DNA of 64,000 bases, taken from Phycisphaeraceae bacterium (lineage in GTDB: Bacteria; Planctomycetota; Phycisphaerae; Phycisphaerales; SM1A02). The notes below the pieces were generated by a model. The model made no database searches, had not been told where the DNA came from, and saw only the letters and a list, made by a program, of their open reading frames with translations. The translations under genes were made by a program, and so were the position numbers. The first letter of the stretch is position 1. Every line of letters begins with the position of its first letter. Shown piece after piece: positions 30,201 through 37,828 of this stretch. Where the stretch lies: NCBI GenBank assembly GCA_019636755.1, contig JAHBWZ010000005.1, positions 62,001 to 126,000 on the forward strand, given 5' to 3'.

Positions 30201-30831
30201 TCACCTTCACCCGGGTGCCGCGGAGTCCGGTCGCTCCCGCCTCGTCCTCCCCTGAGAATGCAACGAGCACGTTGGCGGGCTTGATGTCACGGTGAAGGAT
30301 GCCCTTCATGTGCGCATGCTGGAGTGCGTGGCATACCTGCATGAAGAGATCGAGGCGATCCCGGATGGTGAGCCGCTCCCGGTCGCAGAACGTCGTGATG
30401 GGCTCTCCCCGGACGTACTCCATCGCGAAGAAGGGCCGCCCGAGCGGCGTCAGTCCGCCGTCGATCACCCGCGCGATGCCGGGGTGGTCCATGAGGGCCA
30501 GCGCCTGCCGCTCCTGCTCGAAGCGGGCGAGGACGGCCCGGGAATCCATGCCGGGCTTGATGATCTTGAGGGCAACGCGCTGCGTGAATGGCGAGCGCCG
30601 CTCCGCGAGCCAGACCTCGCCAAAGCCGCCTTCGCCCAGCCGCTGCATGAGCCTGTAGGGGCCGATCGACTCGCCTGATCGGGCTTCGTTCTCGATGGAC
30701 ACCAAGGCCGCGTCGTCGCCGGGGCTGCGGACGCCGGACCCGGCGGGATCGGCGGTGTCGTCGCATCGCGCATCCGGCGGGAGGAGATGCGTGGTTTCGT
30801 CCGCAGGATCCGCGGGGTCCGCAGGGGACAT
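27217..30831 (-). CDS. Membrane Ser/Thr protein kinase with WD40 propeller domain
   Basis: The ~1204-residue protein is a Hanks-type kinase fused to a long WD40 region. The kinase (about 57-345) has a Gly loop LGEGGFGEVWLAE, Lys89 (VALKIIKPG), catalytic HRDIKPAN (from 180), DFG (212-214) and GTPEYMSPEQ. One transmembrane helix (about 391-412) is followed by an Ala/Arg-rich coiled coil (about 415-490). Fifteen WD40 repeats follow (about 509-1155), most with FSPDGxRxVTASxDGTARxW, enough for two propellers. By the usual topology the kinase is inside and the WD40 part outside. ATG 30831 has GGAGA at 9 nt; an ATG three codons earlier (30840) is too close to it. The 3' end overlaps the HEAT-like gene. 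Confidence 0.93.
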   Translation of the reverse strand: MSPADPADPADETTHLLPPDARCDDTADPAGSGVRSPGDDAALVSIENEARSGESIGPYRLMQRLGEGGFGEVWLAERRSPFTQRVALKIIKPGMDSRAVLARFEQERQALALMDHPGIARVIDGGLTPLGRPFFAMEYVRGEPITTFCDRERLTIRDRLDLFMQVCHALQHAHMKGILHRDIKPANVLVAFSGEDEAGATGLRGTRVKVIDFGVAKALSHTLTERTVFTETGQLIGTPEYMSPEQAEMGTVDIDTRTDVYALGVLLYELLSGTLPFDARTLRASGYDEIRRIIREIEPPRPSTRVSTMDASTGAAIARARQAGREKLAGILRRELEWIPLRAMRKDRRRRYPSAAALADDVRRYLSGDPLDAGPESRWYRVSKFARRHRTLVGGIATVIVALLSGLAIATWQWRIAAQERGRADDRAAAAEAAEAVATRERDRADQARREAIAHAQAIERHAYLANIQMADAWLAQKQYRRVQDRLAAARGPLRNWEWFRLQAAVDQSLTALDIHQGAVDAARFSPDGTRIVTASRDGTARVWDAATGTSTAELLGHGGPVLSAAFDPDGRRIVTASWDGTARLWETATGRLLATFTGHGDLVRTAAFSPDGTRIVTASMDRTARVWDASSGAPLAVLTGHESEVLHGDFSPDGAHVLTTSADGTARLWNSDTGEPAHVLREHQAPLLTGAFSPDGSRLVTTARDGTARIWERRTGSLMAILVHDEGPRRPGSREVASVAFSPDGALVASASWEGIAHIWNAETGERLQTIPGGSPINAIAFSPDGKRLATASSDAAVRIWHPGTGERIAELPGHSGAVTEVTFNHDGTRLLTGGADRVARLWDVSGDLPVKVLAGHGREVSRVSFSPDGRSIATASLSVVRLFDAGTGQTVRVFHPGGPIHSVAFSPDGWCLAASGADQVHLIDLQAEHPVRTLRGHTAPITSAGFSADGLRLMTACWDGTLRMWEPATGQLVNELTIHEGKLYGAALSPDGRRVVSAPDAITPRILDTGTGTVLAELHGHTGRIHCAAFSPDGARVVTGSWDASARVWDAASGALLLLLAGHTGGVMGIAMDADGTRIVTASWDGTARVWDADTGEPLIELDNTQSDLRSVVTTVLGLRSVAFSPDGTRIVTASNETVARIWDAVPLRVRYAERQRRALVGDDGDLGSAYLREMRGESAPTWLSDPSRAENRPGFLAPTAR

Positions 30832-30840
30832 CGGATGCAT

Positions 30841-31254
30841 TCTCCGGAGAGGGCGACGATGGACCTGTCTCCCGGGTCATGGTACTGGTCGGGATCGCCG
30901 GCGTAAAGAGTGCAACGTGGTGGGCGCACCGATGGACCGCCGGCGTCCTCGCTGAGGCATGGCGCAGCCTGTGCCTGCGCAGAGCGTGCATGTGGGCCGA
31001 ACGCTCGCGCCGCCACCATCGGTCAGCGCATGCGCCCTGTCGCGCGGACGGACTGTCGCCGCGCGCCTCAGTCACGAGCGGGTATCGCGTTGAATGGCAT
31101 CGAGATCAAGGCGACCGGCGGCACGCGGCGCGTCGCCCGGGAGCGGGAGCGCGTGACGATCCTCACCACCGGCACGCGCGTTGCGCGGCACATGAGCCGC
31201 CCTGCCGACCTCACGCATCCCGGTCCACGATGCGCCCGGAGGCCGGACCGGCGG
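30841..31254. other. Intergenic region without recognisable gene
   Basis: This 414-bp stretch separates prfC from the WD40 kinase on the reverse strand. Short open frames here have no signal, motif or ribosome-binding site. It probably holds the kinase promoter; I could not identify clear hexamers. Confidence 0.4.
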
Positions 31255-32859
31255 TCACACCCCGGTGACCGCCGTGATCGGGCGGCCGGGCGGTGTGGTG
31301 TGGAGTGCCAGTCCCGGGTTGTTCCGGAGGAAGTAGCCCATCGACCACTCGTCGGTGAAGAGGATCATGTCGTCGCCGAAGCCGTCGACGGCAAGCGCCG
31401 CGCTCTCGGGCATCGAGCGTTCGCGCAGCTTCTCTGCATCCGCCCGCGCAAGCCAGCGACCGACGGTCCACCGGGCCTTCTCCAGGCGCGACGGTGCGCC
31501 GTACTCAGACTCCAGGCGGTACTGCACCACCTCGAACTGCAGCGGCCCGACCGCGGCGAGCAGCGGCAGGTCGGCCCGGTCGCCGTCCAGGCGCAGCGTC
31601 TGCACCACGCCCTCCTGGAGCAGTTGCTCCATCCCCAGGCGGAACCGCTTGCTGTTGGACGTCTGCGGGTTGTGCAGGTACGCGAAGCACTCGGGTGCGA
31701 AGCGGGGGAGCGGGTCGAAGGCGATCTCGCGGTCGTCGGTCAGCGTGTCGCCGATGGCGAAGCGATCCTGGCCGATCAGTCCGATGACGTCGCCCGGCCA
31801 CGCCTCGTCGACGGTCTCGCGATCCTGGCCGAAGAGCTTCTGTGCGCTGGAGATCCTGACGCGCCGCCCGCTCTGCGCGTGGATGGTGGTCATCTCGCGC
31901 TCGAACCGTCCGGACACCACGCGCACGAACGCGATCCGGTCGCGGTGACGCGGATCCATGTTCGCCTGGATCTTGAAGACGAACCCGGTGAAGGCCGGAT
32001 CCTCCGGCCTGACCACGCGGTCACCCGCGGGTCGCGGCATCGGCGGACTGGCCAGGCGCAGGAAGCCGTCCAGCAGCAGGCGCACGCCGAAGTTGTTCAT
32101 CGCGCTGCCGAAGAAGACCGGGGTCTGGAGCCCGCCCAGGATGCGCGCTTCATCGAACGCGGTGCCGGCGTGCTCGAGCATCTCGATCTCGTCACGCATC
32201 TGCGACAGCAGGGCATCGCCCGCGCGGCTGCGGACATGGGGATCCTCCGGCATGCCGACCTCTTCGCGCGCCATCGACGCGCCGCCCGCCGTGCGCTCGA
32301 AGAGGTGGACCTGCCGCGCGCCGCGGTCGAAGATGCCGCGGAAGTCGGGCCCGGTCCCGATCGGCCAGTTCATCGCGAAGGGATCCAGTTCCAGCACCTC
32401 GTGCAGTTCGTCCAGCAGCGCCAGCGGATCGCGCGTCGGCCGGTCCAGTTTGTTCATGAACGTGAAGATCGGGATGTGGCGCTGCCGGCAGACCTCGAAG
32501 AGTTTGCGCGTCTGCGGCTCGATACCCTTCGCCGCGTCGATCACCATGATGACCGAGTCCACCGCGGTCAGGACGCGGTAGGTGTCCTCGGAGAAGTCGC
32601 GGTGGCCCGGCGTGTCAAGCAGGTTGACCACCGTGCCGCCGTACTCGAACTGGAGGACGGTGGAACTGACGGAGATGCCGCGCTGCTTCTCCAGTTCCAT
32701 CCAGTCGGAGGACGTGGCGCGCTGGTTCCTGCGCGCGGTGACGGAGCCGGCCAACTGGACAGCGCCGCCGTACAGCAGGAACTTCTCCGTCAGCGTGGTC
32801 TTGCCGGCGTCGGGGTGCGAGATGATGGCGAACGTGCGGCGGGGGAGTGGCGGCTTCAT
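31255..32859 (-). CDS. prfC: Peptide chain release factor 3
   Basis: The 534-residue translational GTPase recycles RF1/RF2 from the ribosome after termination; the length matches RF3 (about 529). The GTPase motifs are complete: G1 SHPDAGKTTLTE (about 14-25), G2 region QRGISVSSTVLQFEY, G3 LLDTPGHRDFSEDT, G4 MNKLDRP. RF3-specific segments follow (FGSAMNNFGVRLLLDGFL, FVFKIQANMDPRHRDRIAFV, GPLQFEVVQYRLESEYG). The frame continues upstream to about 33.9 kb without homology, so ATG 32859 (MKPPLPRRTFAIISH) is used; no Shine-Dalgarno is seen. RF3 is optional in bacteria, so its presence is informative. Confidence 0.96.
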   Translation of the reverse strand: MKPPLPRRTFAIISHPDAGKTTLTEKFLLYGGAVQLAGSVTARRNQRATSSDWMELEKQRGISVSSTVLQFEYGGTVVNLLDTPGHRDFSEDTYRVLTAVDSVIMVIDAAKGIEPQTRKLFEVCRQRHIPIFTFMNKLDRPTRDPLALLDELHEVLELDPFAMNWPIGTGPDFRGIFDRGARQVHLFERTAGGASMAREEVGMPEDPHVRSRAGDALLSQMRDEIEMLEHAGTAFDEARILGGLQTPVFFGSAMNNFGVRLLLDGFLRLASPPMPRPAGDRVVRPEDPAFTGFVFKIQANMDPRHRDRIAFVRVVSGRFEREMTTIHAQSGRRVRISSAQKLFGQDRETVDEAWPGDVIGLIGQDRFAIGDTLTDDREIAFDPLPRFAPECFAYLHNPQTSNSKRFRLGMEQLLQEGVVQTLRLDGDRADLPLLAAVGPLQFEVVQYRLESEYGAPSRLEKARWTVGRWLARADAEKLRERSMPESAALAVDGFGDDMILFTDEWSMGYFLRNNPGLALHTTPPGRPITAVTGV

Positions 32860-33120
32860 GCCGGATCGTGTGTGCGTGGTGCGGTCCGGCGGATGCGGCC
32901 GCCTGCGCGGTTCGGGAGAAGGATGACCAGGTGCGCGAGGGTAGCCGGGCGTGCGGACGGTCGTCGGCGTTCCCACGGGGACGGCTCCCGGCCGACTCCG
33001 GGACGCCCCCCCGGATGGCGCGCGACCCGTCAGGAAGGCACCCGCGACTGAACCGCCGCCGAGGGTCCGCATCGTATCCCGCCCGCGGCACCGCCGAGTC
33101 TGCGCCAGGAGGGAGTCCCG
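32860..33120. other. Intergenic region upstream of prfC
   Basis: These 261 bp lie between the prfC start and the propeller-gene fragment. No gene was recognised. AGGAGGGAG near its right end (33110-33118) looks like the remains of a ribosome-binding site for the fragment that follows. Confidence 0.3.
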
Positions 33121-33334
33121 ATCAAGCGTTCCCGGACCGACCGTCGTCTCGCCGGCATCGCCGCATGGAACGGGTCGTACTGGATCGCGCTGCCTGACCC
33201 GGGACTCGTGTGGGGCGTGCATGCGCTCCAGATGGTCCGACGACGGCAGCGGACCGGCGCTGTACGCCGGCGGCAGCATCACGGCGGCGGCGGGCGGCGC
33301 CCTCAGCGTGCGCCACGGCGCGATCGGGGACTGA
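33121..33334 (+). pseudogene. Decayed fragment of a beta-propeller repeat gene
   Basis: Frame 33121-33233 reads RLAGIAAWNGSYWIALPDPG then LVWGVHAL. The next frame, from 33233, reads WSDDGSGPALYAGGSITAAA and stops at 33334. Together these reproduce the I-A-x-W-D-G-x-x-W ... D-D-G-S-G-x-x-L-Y-A-G-G unit of the secreted protein at 16139-18736 (compare DDGSGAGPQLYAGG there), with a frameshift near 33233. An AGGAGGGAG motif precedes it, but there is an ATC where a start would be expected and no signal peptide. It is best read as a remnant of a lost paralogue. Confidence 0.6.
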
Positions 33335-33748
33335 GCGCGGGTCGTGCCGGGACACGCCCGCGCCGGACGGGGGCGAAGCGCCGGCCGGCTGTCCGGCCTG
33401 GTGCGCCTGCACCGTGCGGCCGGTGGACGCGACTCCCGGCGCCGCGGGAGTGCTCTCGCTGCCGACGCCCTGCGTTTCGCGTTTCCCATCGATGGTGCAG
33501 GTGCCGCGGACCGTGCACCTGATTGCCGCATGCGGCATCTGCTGGCCGCCACCGGTCGGCCGGCGGCTGGCCGCGCTCTGTGTCCACATCGTGGAGCAGC
33601 CCGGTCCTTCGGGATACCCCGTGTGCCGAAGCGGTCGCGCGCGCCGCGCAGGACTTCCCTTTCCGCAGGCGCCATCCGGCGCGGCCGGCGAGCCACGTAC
33701 CGCTCCAGTTCTCCATTCACGATCACAACTGACGCGGAGTTCATTCTC
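33335..33748. other. Gene-poor region before the small lipoprotein
   Basis: These 414 bp contain no ORF I can support. GGTGCA and TGCACC (about 33495-33520) can form a short stem. It may be more decayed coding sequence, but I found no further propeller motifs. Confidence 0.3.
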
Positions 33749-33958
33749 ATGTCCATCAGGATGATCTCACTTCTCTCCATGACCCTCGTTCTCGGGCTCT
33801 TCCTGTCGGCGTGCCGCACGACGACCACGGCCGATCTCTCGATGGGCGGGATCGATCGGGCGGCGTGCTGCAGCAATGCGTGCGCGAAGTGCTGCGGTGA
33901 CGCGTGCGCGGCGTGCGGCGGCATCACCGGCCGGACGTGCGCCAGGTCGGCGTCCTGA
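33749..33958 (+). CDS. Small Cys-rich lipoprotein
   Basis: The 69-residue protein has a clear lipoprotein signal (SLLSMTLVLGLFLSAC, Cys22). The short mature part holds nine further Cys in CC, CAKCC, CAACGG and TC clusters (IDRAACCSNACAKCCGDACA), a spacing that suggests metal binding or disulphides. GCGGAG lies about 10 nt before the ATG, and a strong hairpin lies 36 nt after the stop, so it is probably transcribed alone. The Cys-rich tail of the DUF2703 lipoprotein at 63017 is similar in style. The function is unknown. Confidence 0.7.
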   Translation: MSIRMISLLSMTLVLGLFLSACRTTTTADLSMGGIDRAACCSNACAKCCGDACAACGGITGRTCARSAS

Positions 33959-33994
33959 GCCGGGACGACTTCGCCCCAGGTTCATTCAGGCGAT

Positions 33995-34020
33995 CGCCCG
34001 GGCGGTTTCGCGCCCGGGCG
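33995..34020 (+). terminator. Rho-independent-type terminator of the small lipoprotein gene
   Basis: CGCCCGGGCG is repeated as both arms (each arm is itself a palindrome) around GTTTCG, followed by TCTTC. Confidence 0.7.
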
Positions 34021-34775
34021 TCTTCATCCGACAGGCCGGTGAGATGTTCCCGTCGGACATAGGCTGCAGGCGCGGTCGTCGCGTCGAAGCGCGCGGGGCC
34101 GAACGCGCGTGGGCGGTCTGTGCTGCCGAATGGCGCCTGCACACCGGGTGCCTGCACGCATTCCACCGGCCCGGCGGTGACCATCGTGGCGCGCGGGGCG
34201 CTGCGGGGCCGCGCACCCGCCGGAGGCTCCCGCACGGATGTACCTGTACCCGTGCACCGCCCCGCGATCGTCCTCCCGGGTCGTCGGCGCAGGCCGTCCG
34301 TCGTGGTCATGCGCTGCGTGTCCGACCCCGCCCCTGCACGGCCGGGTGCGCCCACCCGCGAGGGACCGCCGAACGCGGCGCACGTCGGAGCAAGTCGGCG
34401 GACTCCGGACCGTCTCCCCGACCACGGACCGAATCCGGATGCCCGAGATGCCGGCCTCGACAGCTGCCGAGCACCGCAGGCCGTGCACACGCGGCGGCTC
34501 CGGATGCCTGAGTCCGGACGGATAGGCCTCTCCACGGTCGGCGCGCGGTCGGCACGCGGTCGGCACTCGGTCGGCGTGTCGCCGGCGGACCGGCGCCATT
34601 CGGTTGGCGGTCAGTCAGCGGCAGAGCGGGCGCGCGCGCACCCGGGCGCCCCCGCGTCCGCGGCGCCGAGTCCGGCGGCCCACCCTTCTCCTGTTCCGCC
34701 TGGTGACCCTCGAGGCACGGGGCCCGGTTGTCGACGGCGGCGGAGGTCGTGAATACCGCAGGTTCCCCATGCTGC
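34021..34775. other. Gene-poor, repeat-containing region
   Basis: About 750 bp with no ORF I can support. It contains an 11-bp direct repeat array (34536-34575) and a degenerate copy of the 24-bp repeat head (CATGCGCTGCGTGTCCGACC, 34309-34328). Base composition and scrambled open frames suggest old mobile or decayed sequence. Confidence 0.4.
34536..34575 (+). repeat. Four GGTCGGC direct repeats at 11-bp spacing
   Basis: GGTCGGC occurs at 34536, 34547, 34558 and 34569, each separated by NNNC, exactly one helical turn apart. No gene starts nearby on either strand, so it is either a binding-site array without an obvious target or a simple slippage repeat. Confidence 0.6.
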
Positions 34776-34853
34776 CCATGTTCTGCGTGTCCGAACCCGG
34801 CCGGTTGTGCGTGTCCGAACCCGGCCCGAACCCGGCCGGTCCGAACCCGGCCG
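34776..34853 (+). repeat. 24-bp repeat family, locus A (after the P-type ATPase gene)
   Basis: A head CATGTTCTGCGTGTCCGAAC is followed by a second TGCGTGTCCGAACCCGG; the cores start at 34784 and 34808, 24 bp apart. Three further CGAACCCGGCC copies run up to the stop codon of the ATPase gene. The same unit occurs in opposite orientations on each side of the RAYT-like transposase at 52.2 and 54.4 kb. Confidence 0.85.
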
Positions 34854-37742
34854 TCAGGACGCGGCACCCGGTGACCGGAGCCGCTTGTGTACTTCCACCG
34901 CGACCAGCACCACCGGCGCCAGCAGCACGGTCATCAGCCAGGTGTCCGCTCGAAGCGGCTCCAGGCCGAGCAGGTGGCGGGTCGGGCCGAAGTGCATCGC
35001 GCCGATGTGGACCAGCAGCGAGACGACTGTCCCGAGCAGCAGCACCGGGTTCGACAGCAGGGGCTTACTGAAGATGGAGAGCGTCTCGGATCGACAGGCG
35101 CCCACGTGGAGCATCTTGAAGAGGACGAGCGCCGTGAGCGTGGCGCATTGTGCATAGGCCAGGTCGCTTCCCGCGTGGAGTTCGCGCGCGAACATGGCCA
35201 GCGCGACGGCGGCCATGAGGACGCCCGTGATGATCGTCCGCTCGACCAGGAGCCGTGACAGCAGGCCCTCACCCGGCGGGCGCGGCGGGGCGAGGAAGAG
35301 CGCCTCCTCGCCCGGCTCGAACGCAAGCGCCACGTCCTGGATCCCGTTCGTGACGACGTTCAGCCAGAGGATCTGCGCGGGCAGGAGCAGCAGCGGCAGT
35401 GATCCCGGTGGCAGCGGAATCATCCCGGTTCCCGCGAGCAGGAATGCGCCGAAGACGGCCAGCACGACGCCCACGCCCGTCGAGATGAGGAAATCCGTCG
35501 CCTTCCGGATGTTCGAGAACGCGGTCCGTCCCTCCTCGATCGCGGCATGAATCGTCGCGAAGTTGTCGTCCGCAAGGACCATCTCGCTTGCCTCGCGCGC
35601 GACATCGGTGCCTTCACGCCCCATGGCGCAGCCGATGTGCGCGCTCTTGAGCGCGGGTGCGTCGTTGACCCCGTCTCCGGTCACGGCAACGACTTCTCCC
35701 GCGCCGCGGAGCAGGGTCACGACCCGGAGCTTCTGCTGCGGGCTGACCCGGGCGAAGACGGAGGTCGTCCGGAGGCGCTCGGACAGCGCGTCGTCCGGGA
35801 GTTCCAGCAGGTCTGCGCCGCTCAGCGCGGCGGGCGGGTCCGTCGGCGCGGACATCGGATCCCGGCGCACGCCGATGCCGATCCGCGCCGCGATCGCGGT
35901 CGCGGTCGAGACGTGATCGCCCGTGCACATGATGGCGCGGATTCCGGCGCGACGCGCCTTCTCGATCGCCTCCGGGACACCCTCGCGCGGCGGATCCATC
36001 ATGCCGACGAGGCCGAGGAAGGCAAGGTCCGCCGGTTCCGCCCGCCGTGTCGATTCGACGGCGGCGGCGGACCGGCCCATCGCCAGCGCGAGTACGCGCA
36101 GGCCGTCACCGGCCATGCGATGCGCCTCGGCCAGGACGCGTCCCGGGTCGAGCGGTCGGGTGCGGACCGGCGCTGCCTCCGCGTATGCGGCGTGCGCATC
36201 GGTCACGGCACCATCGCAGGCCGTCGCCGCCGGTCCCTCGACCATGGCGCTGCACATGGCAAGAACCCGCTCCGGTGCGCCCTTGACGAACACGACGAGC
36301 CCGGTGCCATCGCTCCGGCCCTCCGCGCCGCCGGCGTCCTCGCGCCCCGGTGCGCGGTTGACCGACGCCGAGAACTGGCGCTCCGACTCGAACGGAACGT
36401 CCGCGACACGCGGCCAGGCGTCCAGCACATCCTCGCGGGGAAGCCCTGCCTTGATCGCGGCGACGAGCAGCGCGACCTCGGTCGGGTCGCCGTGCGGAAT
36501 GAGCGAGCCTCCGGCCGCGTGCGGTTCGCTGCGCACGTCCGACTCGTTCGCAAGCAGCCCGGCGAGCAGAAGGTGATGCAGTGGGCCGCGCCCGTCCGGT
36601 CGGACCGGCGTCCCGGCGGGCGTGGCAAGCGTGCCATGCGCCGAGAGCGCCGCGCCGGTCAGGTCGAATGTCTGCTCGTCCGACGCGCCCGGACACCAGA
36701 GGCGCTGCACCGTCATGCGGTTCTCGGTGAGCGTCCCGGTCTTGTCGGTCACGATCACCGTGCAGCTGCCGAGCGTTTCGACCGCCGGCAGCCGCCGGAT
36801 GACCGCGTTCCGTTTCGCCATGCGGCGCACGCTGACGGCGAGGGCGACGGTCATGACGATGGGCAGTCCCTCCGGAATCGCGGCGACGGCGATGGCGACG
36901 GCGGCGAGGAACATGTCGGTGACGGGAATTCCCTGCAGCAGCCCCGCGACGAAGGCGACCGCCGAGGCGATGACGATCACGGCGCTCACGCGCCGGCCGA
37001 ACCGCTGCATGCGGGCCTGCAGCGGCGTCTCCGCGCGTTCCGTCTCCCGCATGCGCCGCGCGATCTGCCCGATCTGCGTCGCGGCCCCGGTCGCGACCAC
37101 GACGCCGCGCCCGCGACCGCTTGCGACCGCGGTGCCGAGGAAGGCCATGTTCCGGCGGTCGGCGACGGGCAGTTCCGGACCCGCGCCGATCGGATCGACG
37201 GTCCGGCCGACCGCGACGGACTCGCCTGTGAGCGCCGAGTCATCCGTGCGCAGATGAGACTGCTCGAGGATCCGCAGATCCGCGGGGACGAAATCGCCGC
37301 TCTCCAGGAGGACGATGTCGCCGGGCACCAGGTCCCGGGACGGGATCTCGCGACGTTCATCGCCGCGGCGGACCGTGGCGGTCGGCGTGACCAGTCGGGC
37401 GAGGGCCTGCATCGCGTTCTCGGCCCGGTACTCCTGCGTGAACCCGATGATCGCATTGATCAGGAGCACCAGGGCGATCACGATCGCATCGGCGACATGG
37501 GCGGTGACGACCGTGATGAGCAGCGCCATGAGCAGGATCGCGATGAGCGGACTCGCGAACTGGTGCAGCAGGATCGCCCATCGGCTCGTGCGCTCCGTCC
37601 CCCGGATCTCGTTCGGTCCGAAGCGGACGGCGCGCCGGGCCGCCTCATCGGCGGAGAGTCCCGCCCGCCCGGTGCCCAGCGCGTCCAGCGCCGCGTCCGG
37701 TGCCAGTGCATGCCAGGTCGTCGACCGAGTTCTCTCTTCCAT
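34854..37742 (-). CDS. P-type (type II) cation-transporting ATPase, CtpF-like
   Basis: The 962-residue membrane pump has the full type II layout: cation ATPase N-terminal domain (1-60), TM1-2, actuator domain with TGES (172-175), M4 with PEGLP (290-294), phosphorylated Asp333 in DKTGTLTE, nucleotide-binding KGAPERVL, hinge TGDGVNDAPAL, and six C-terminal helices. M6 reads LWLNVVTNGIQDVALAFEP: the D of the Ca-pump TDG motif is replaced by N, as in mycobacterial CtpF-like pumps ending in FEPxE. The ion is therefore uncertain (Ca2+, Na+ or other). It starts 86 bp after PPK2 on the same strand and may be co-expressed with the sensor kinase cassette. Confidence 0.92.
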   Translation of the reverse strand: MEERTRSTTWHALAPDAALDALGTGRAGLSADEAARRAVRFGPNEIRGTERTSRWAILLHQFASPLIAILLMALLITVVTAHVADAIVIALVLLINAIIGFTQEYRAENAMQALARLVTPTATVRRGDERREIPSRDLVPGDIVLLESGDFVPADLRILEQSHLRTDDSALTGESVAVGRTVDPIGAGPELPVADRRNMAFLGTAVASGRGRGVVVATGAATQIGQIARRMRETERAETPLQARMQRFGRRVSAVIVIASAVAFVAGLLQGIPVTDMFLAAVAIAVAAIPEGLPIVMTVALAVSVRRMAKRNAVIRRLPAVETLGSCTVIVTDKTGTLTENRMTVQRLWCPGASDEQTFDLTGAALSAHGTLATPAGTPVRPDGRGPLHHLLLAGLLANESDVRSEPHAAGGSLIPHGDPTEVALLVAAIKAGLPREDVLDAWPRVADVPFESERQFSASVNRAPGREDAGGAEGRSDGTGLVVFVKGAPERVLAMCSAMVEGPAATACDGAVTDAHAAYAEAAPVRTRPLDPGRVLAEAHRMAGDGLRVLALAMGRSAAAVESTRRAEPADLAFLGLVGMMDPPREGVPEAIEKARRAGIRAIMCTGDHVSTATAIAARIGIGVRRDPMSAPTDPPAALSGADLLELPDDALSERLRTTSVFARVSPQQKLRVVTLLRGAGEVVAVTGDGVNDAPALKSAHIGCAMGREGTDVAREASEMVLADDNFATIHAAIEEGRTAFSNIRKATDFLISTGVGVVLAVFGAFLLAGTGMIPLPPGSLPLLLLPAQILWLNVVTNGIQDVALAFEPGEEALFLAPPRPPGEGLLSRLLVERTIITGVLMAAVALAMFARELHAGSDLAYAQCATLTALVLFKMLHVGACRSETLSIFSKPLLSNPVLLLGTVVSLLVHIGAMHFGPTRHLLGLEPLRADTWLMTVLLAPVVLVAVEVHKRLRSPGAAS

Positions 37743-37828
37743 GGCTGATTCCGTCCTCAGGCGCGCTCCCGATTCCTCGCGGCGTTCCCCGCGCGTTTCC
37801 CGGTCGATCGCGCGGCCGGCGCGGTGGC

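Noticed and set aside
32860-33927. N-terminal extension of prfC to about 890 residues
   Set aside because: RF3 homology starts at ATG 32859; the upstream part is Arg/Pro-rich random-type sequence crossing the small lipoprotein gene antisense.
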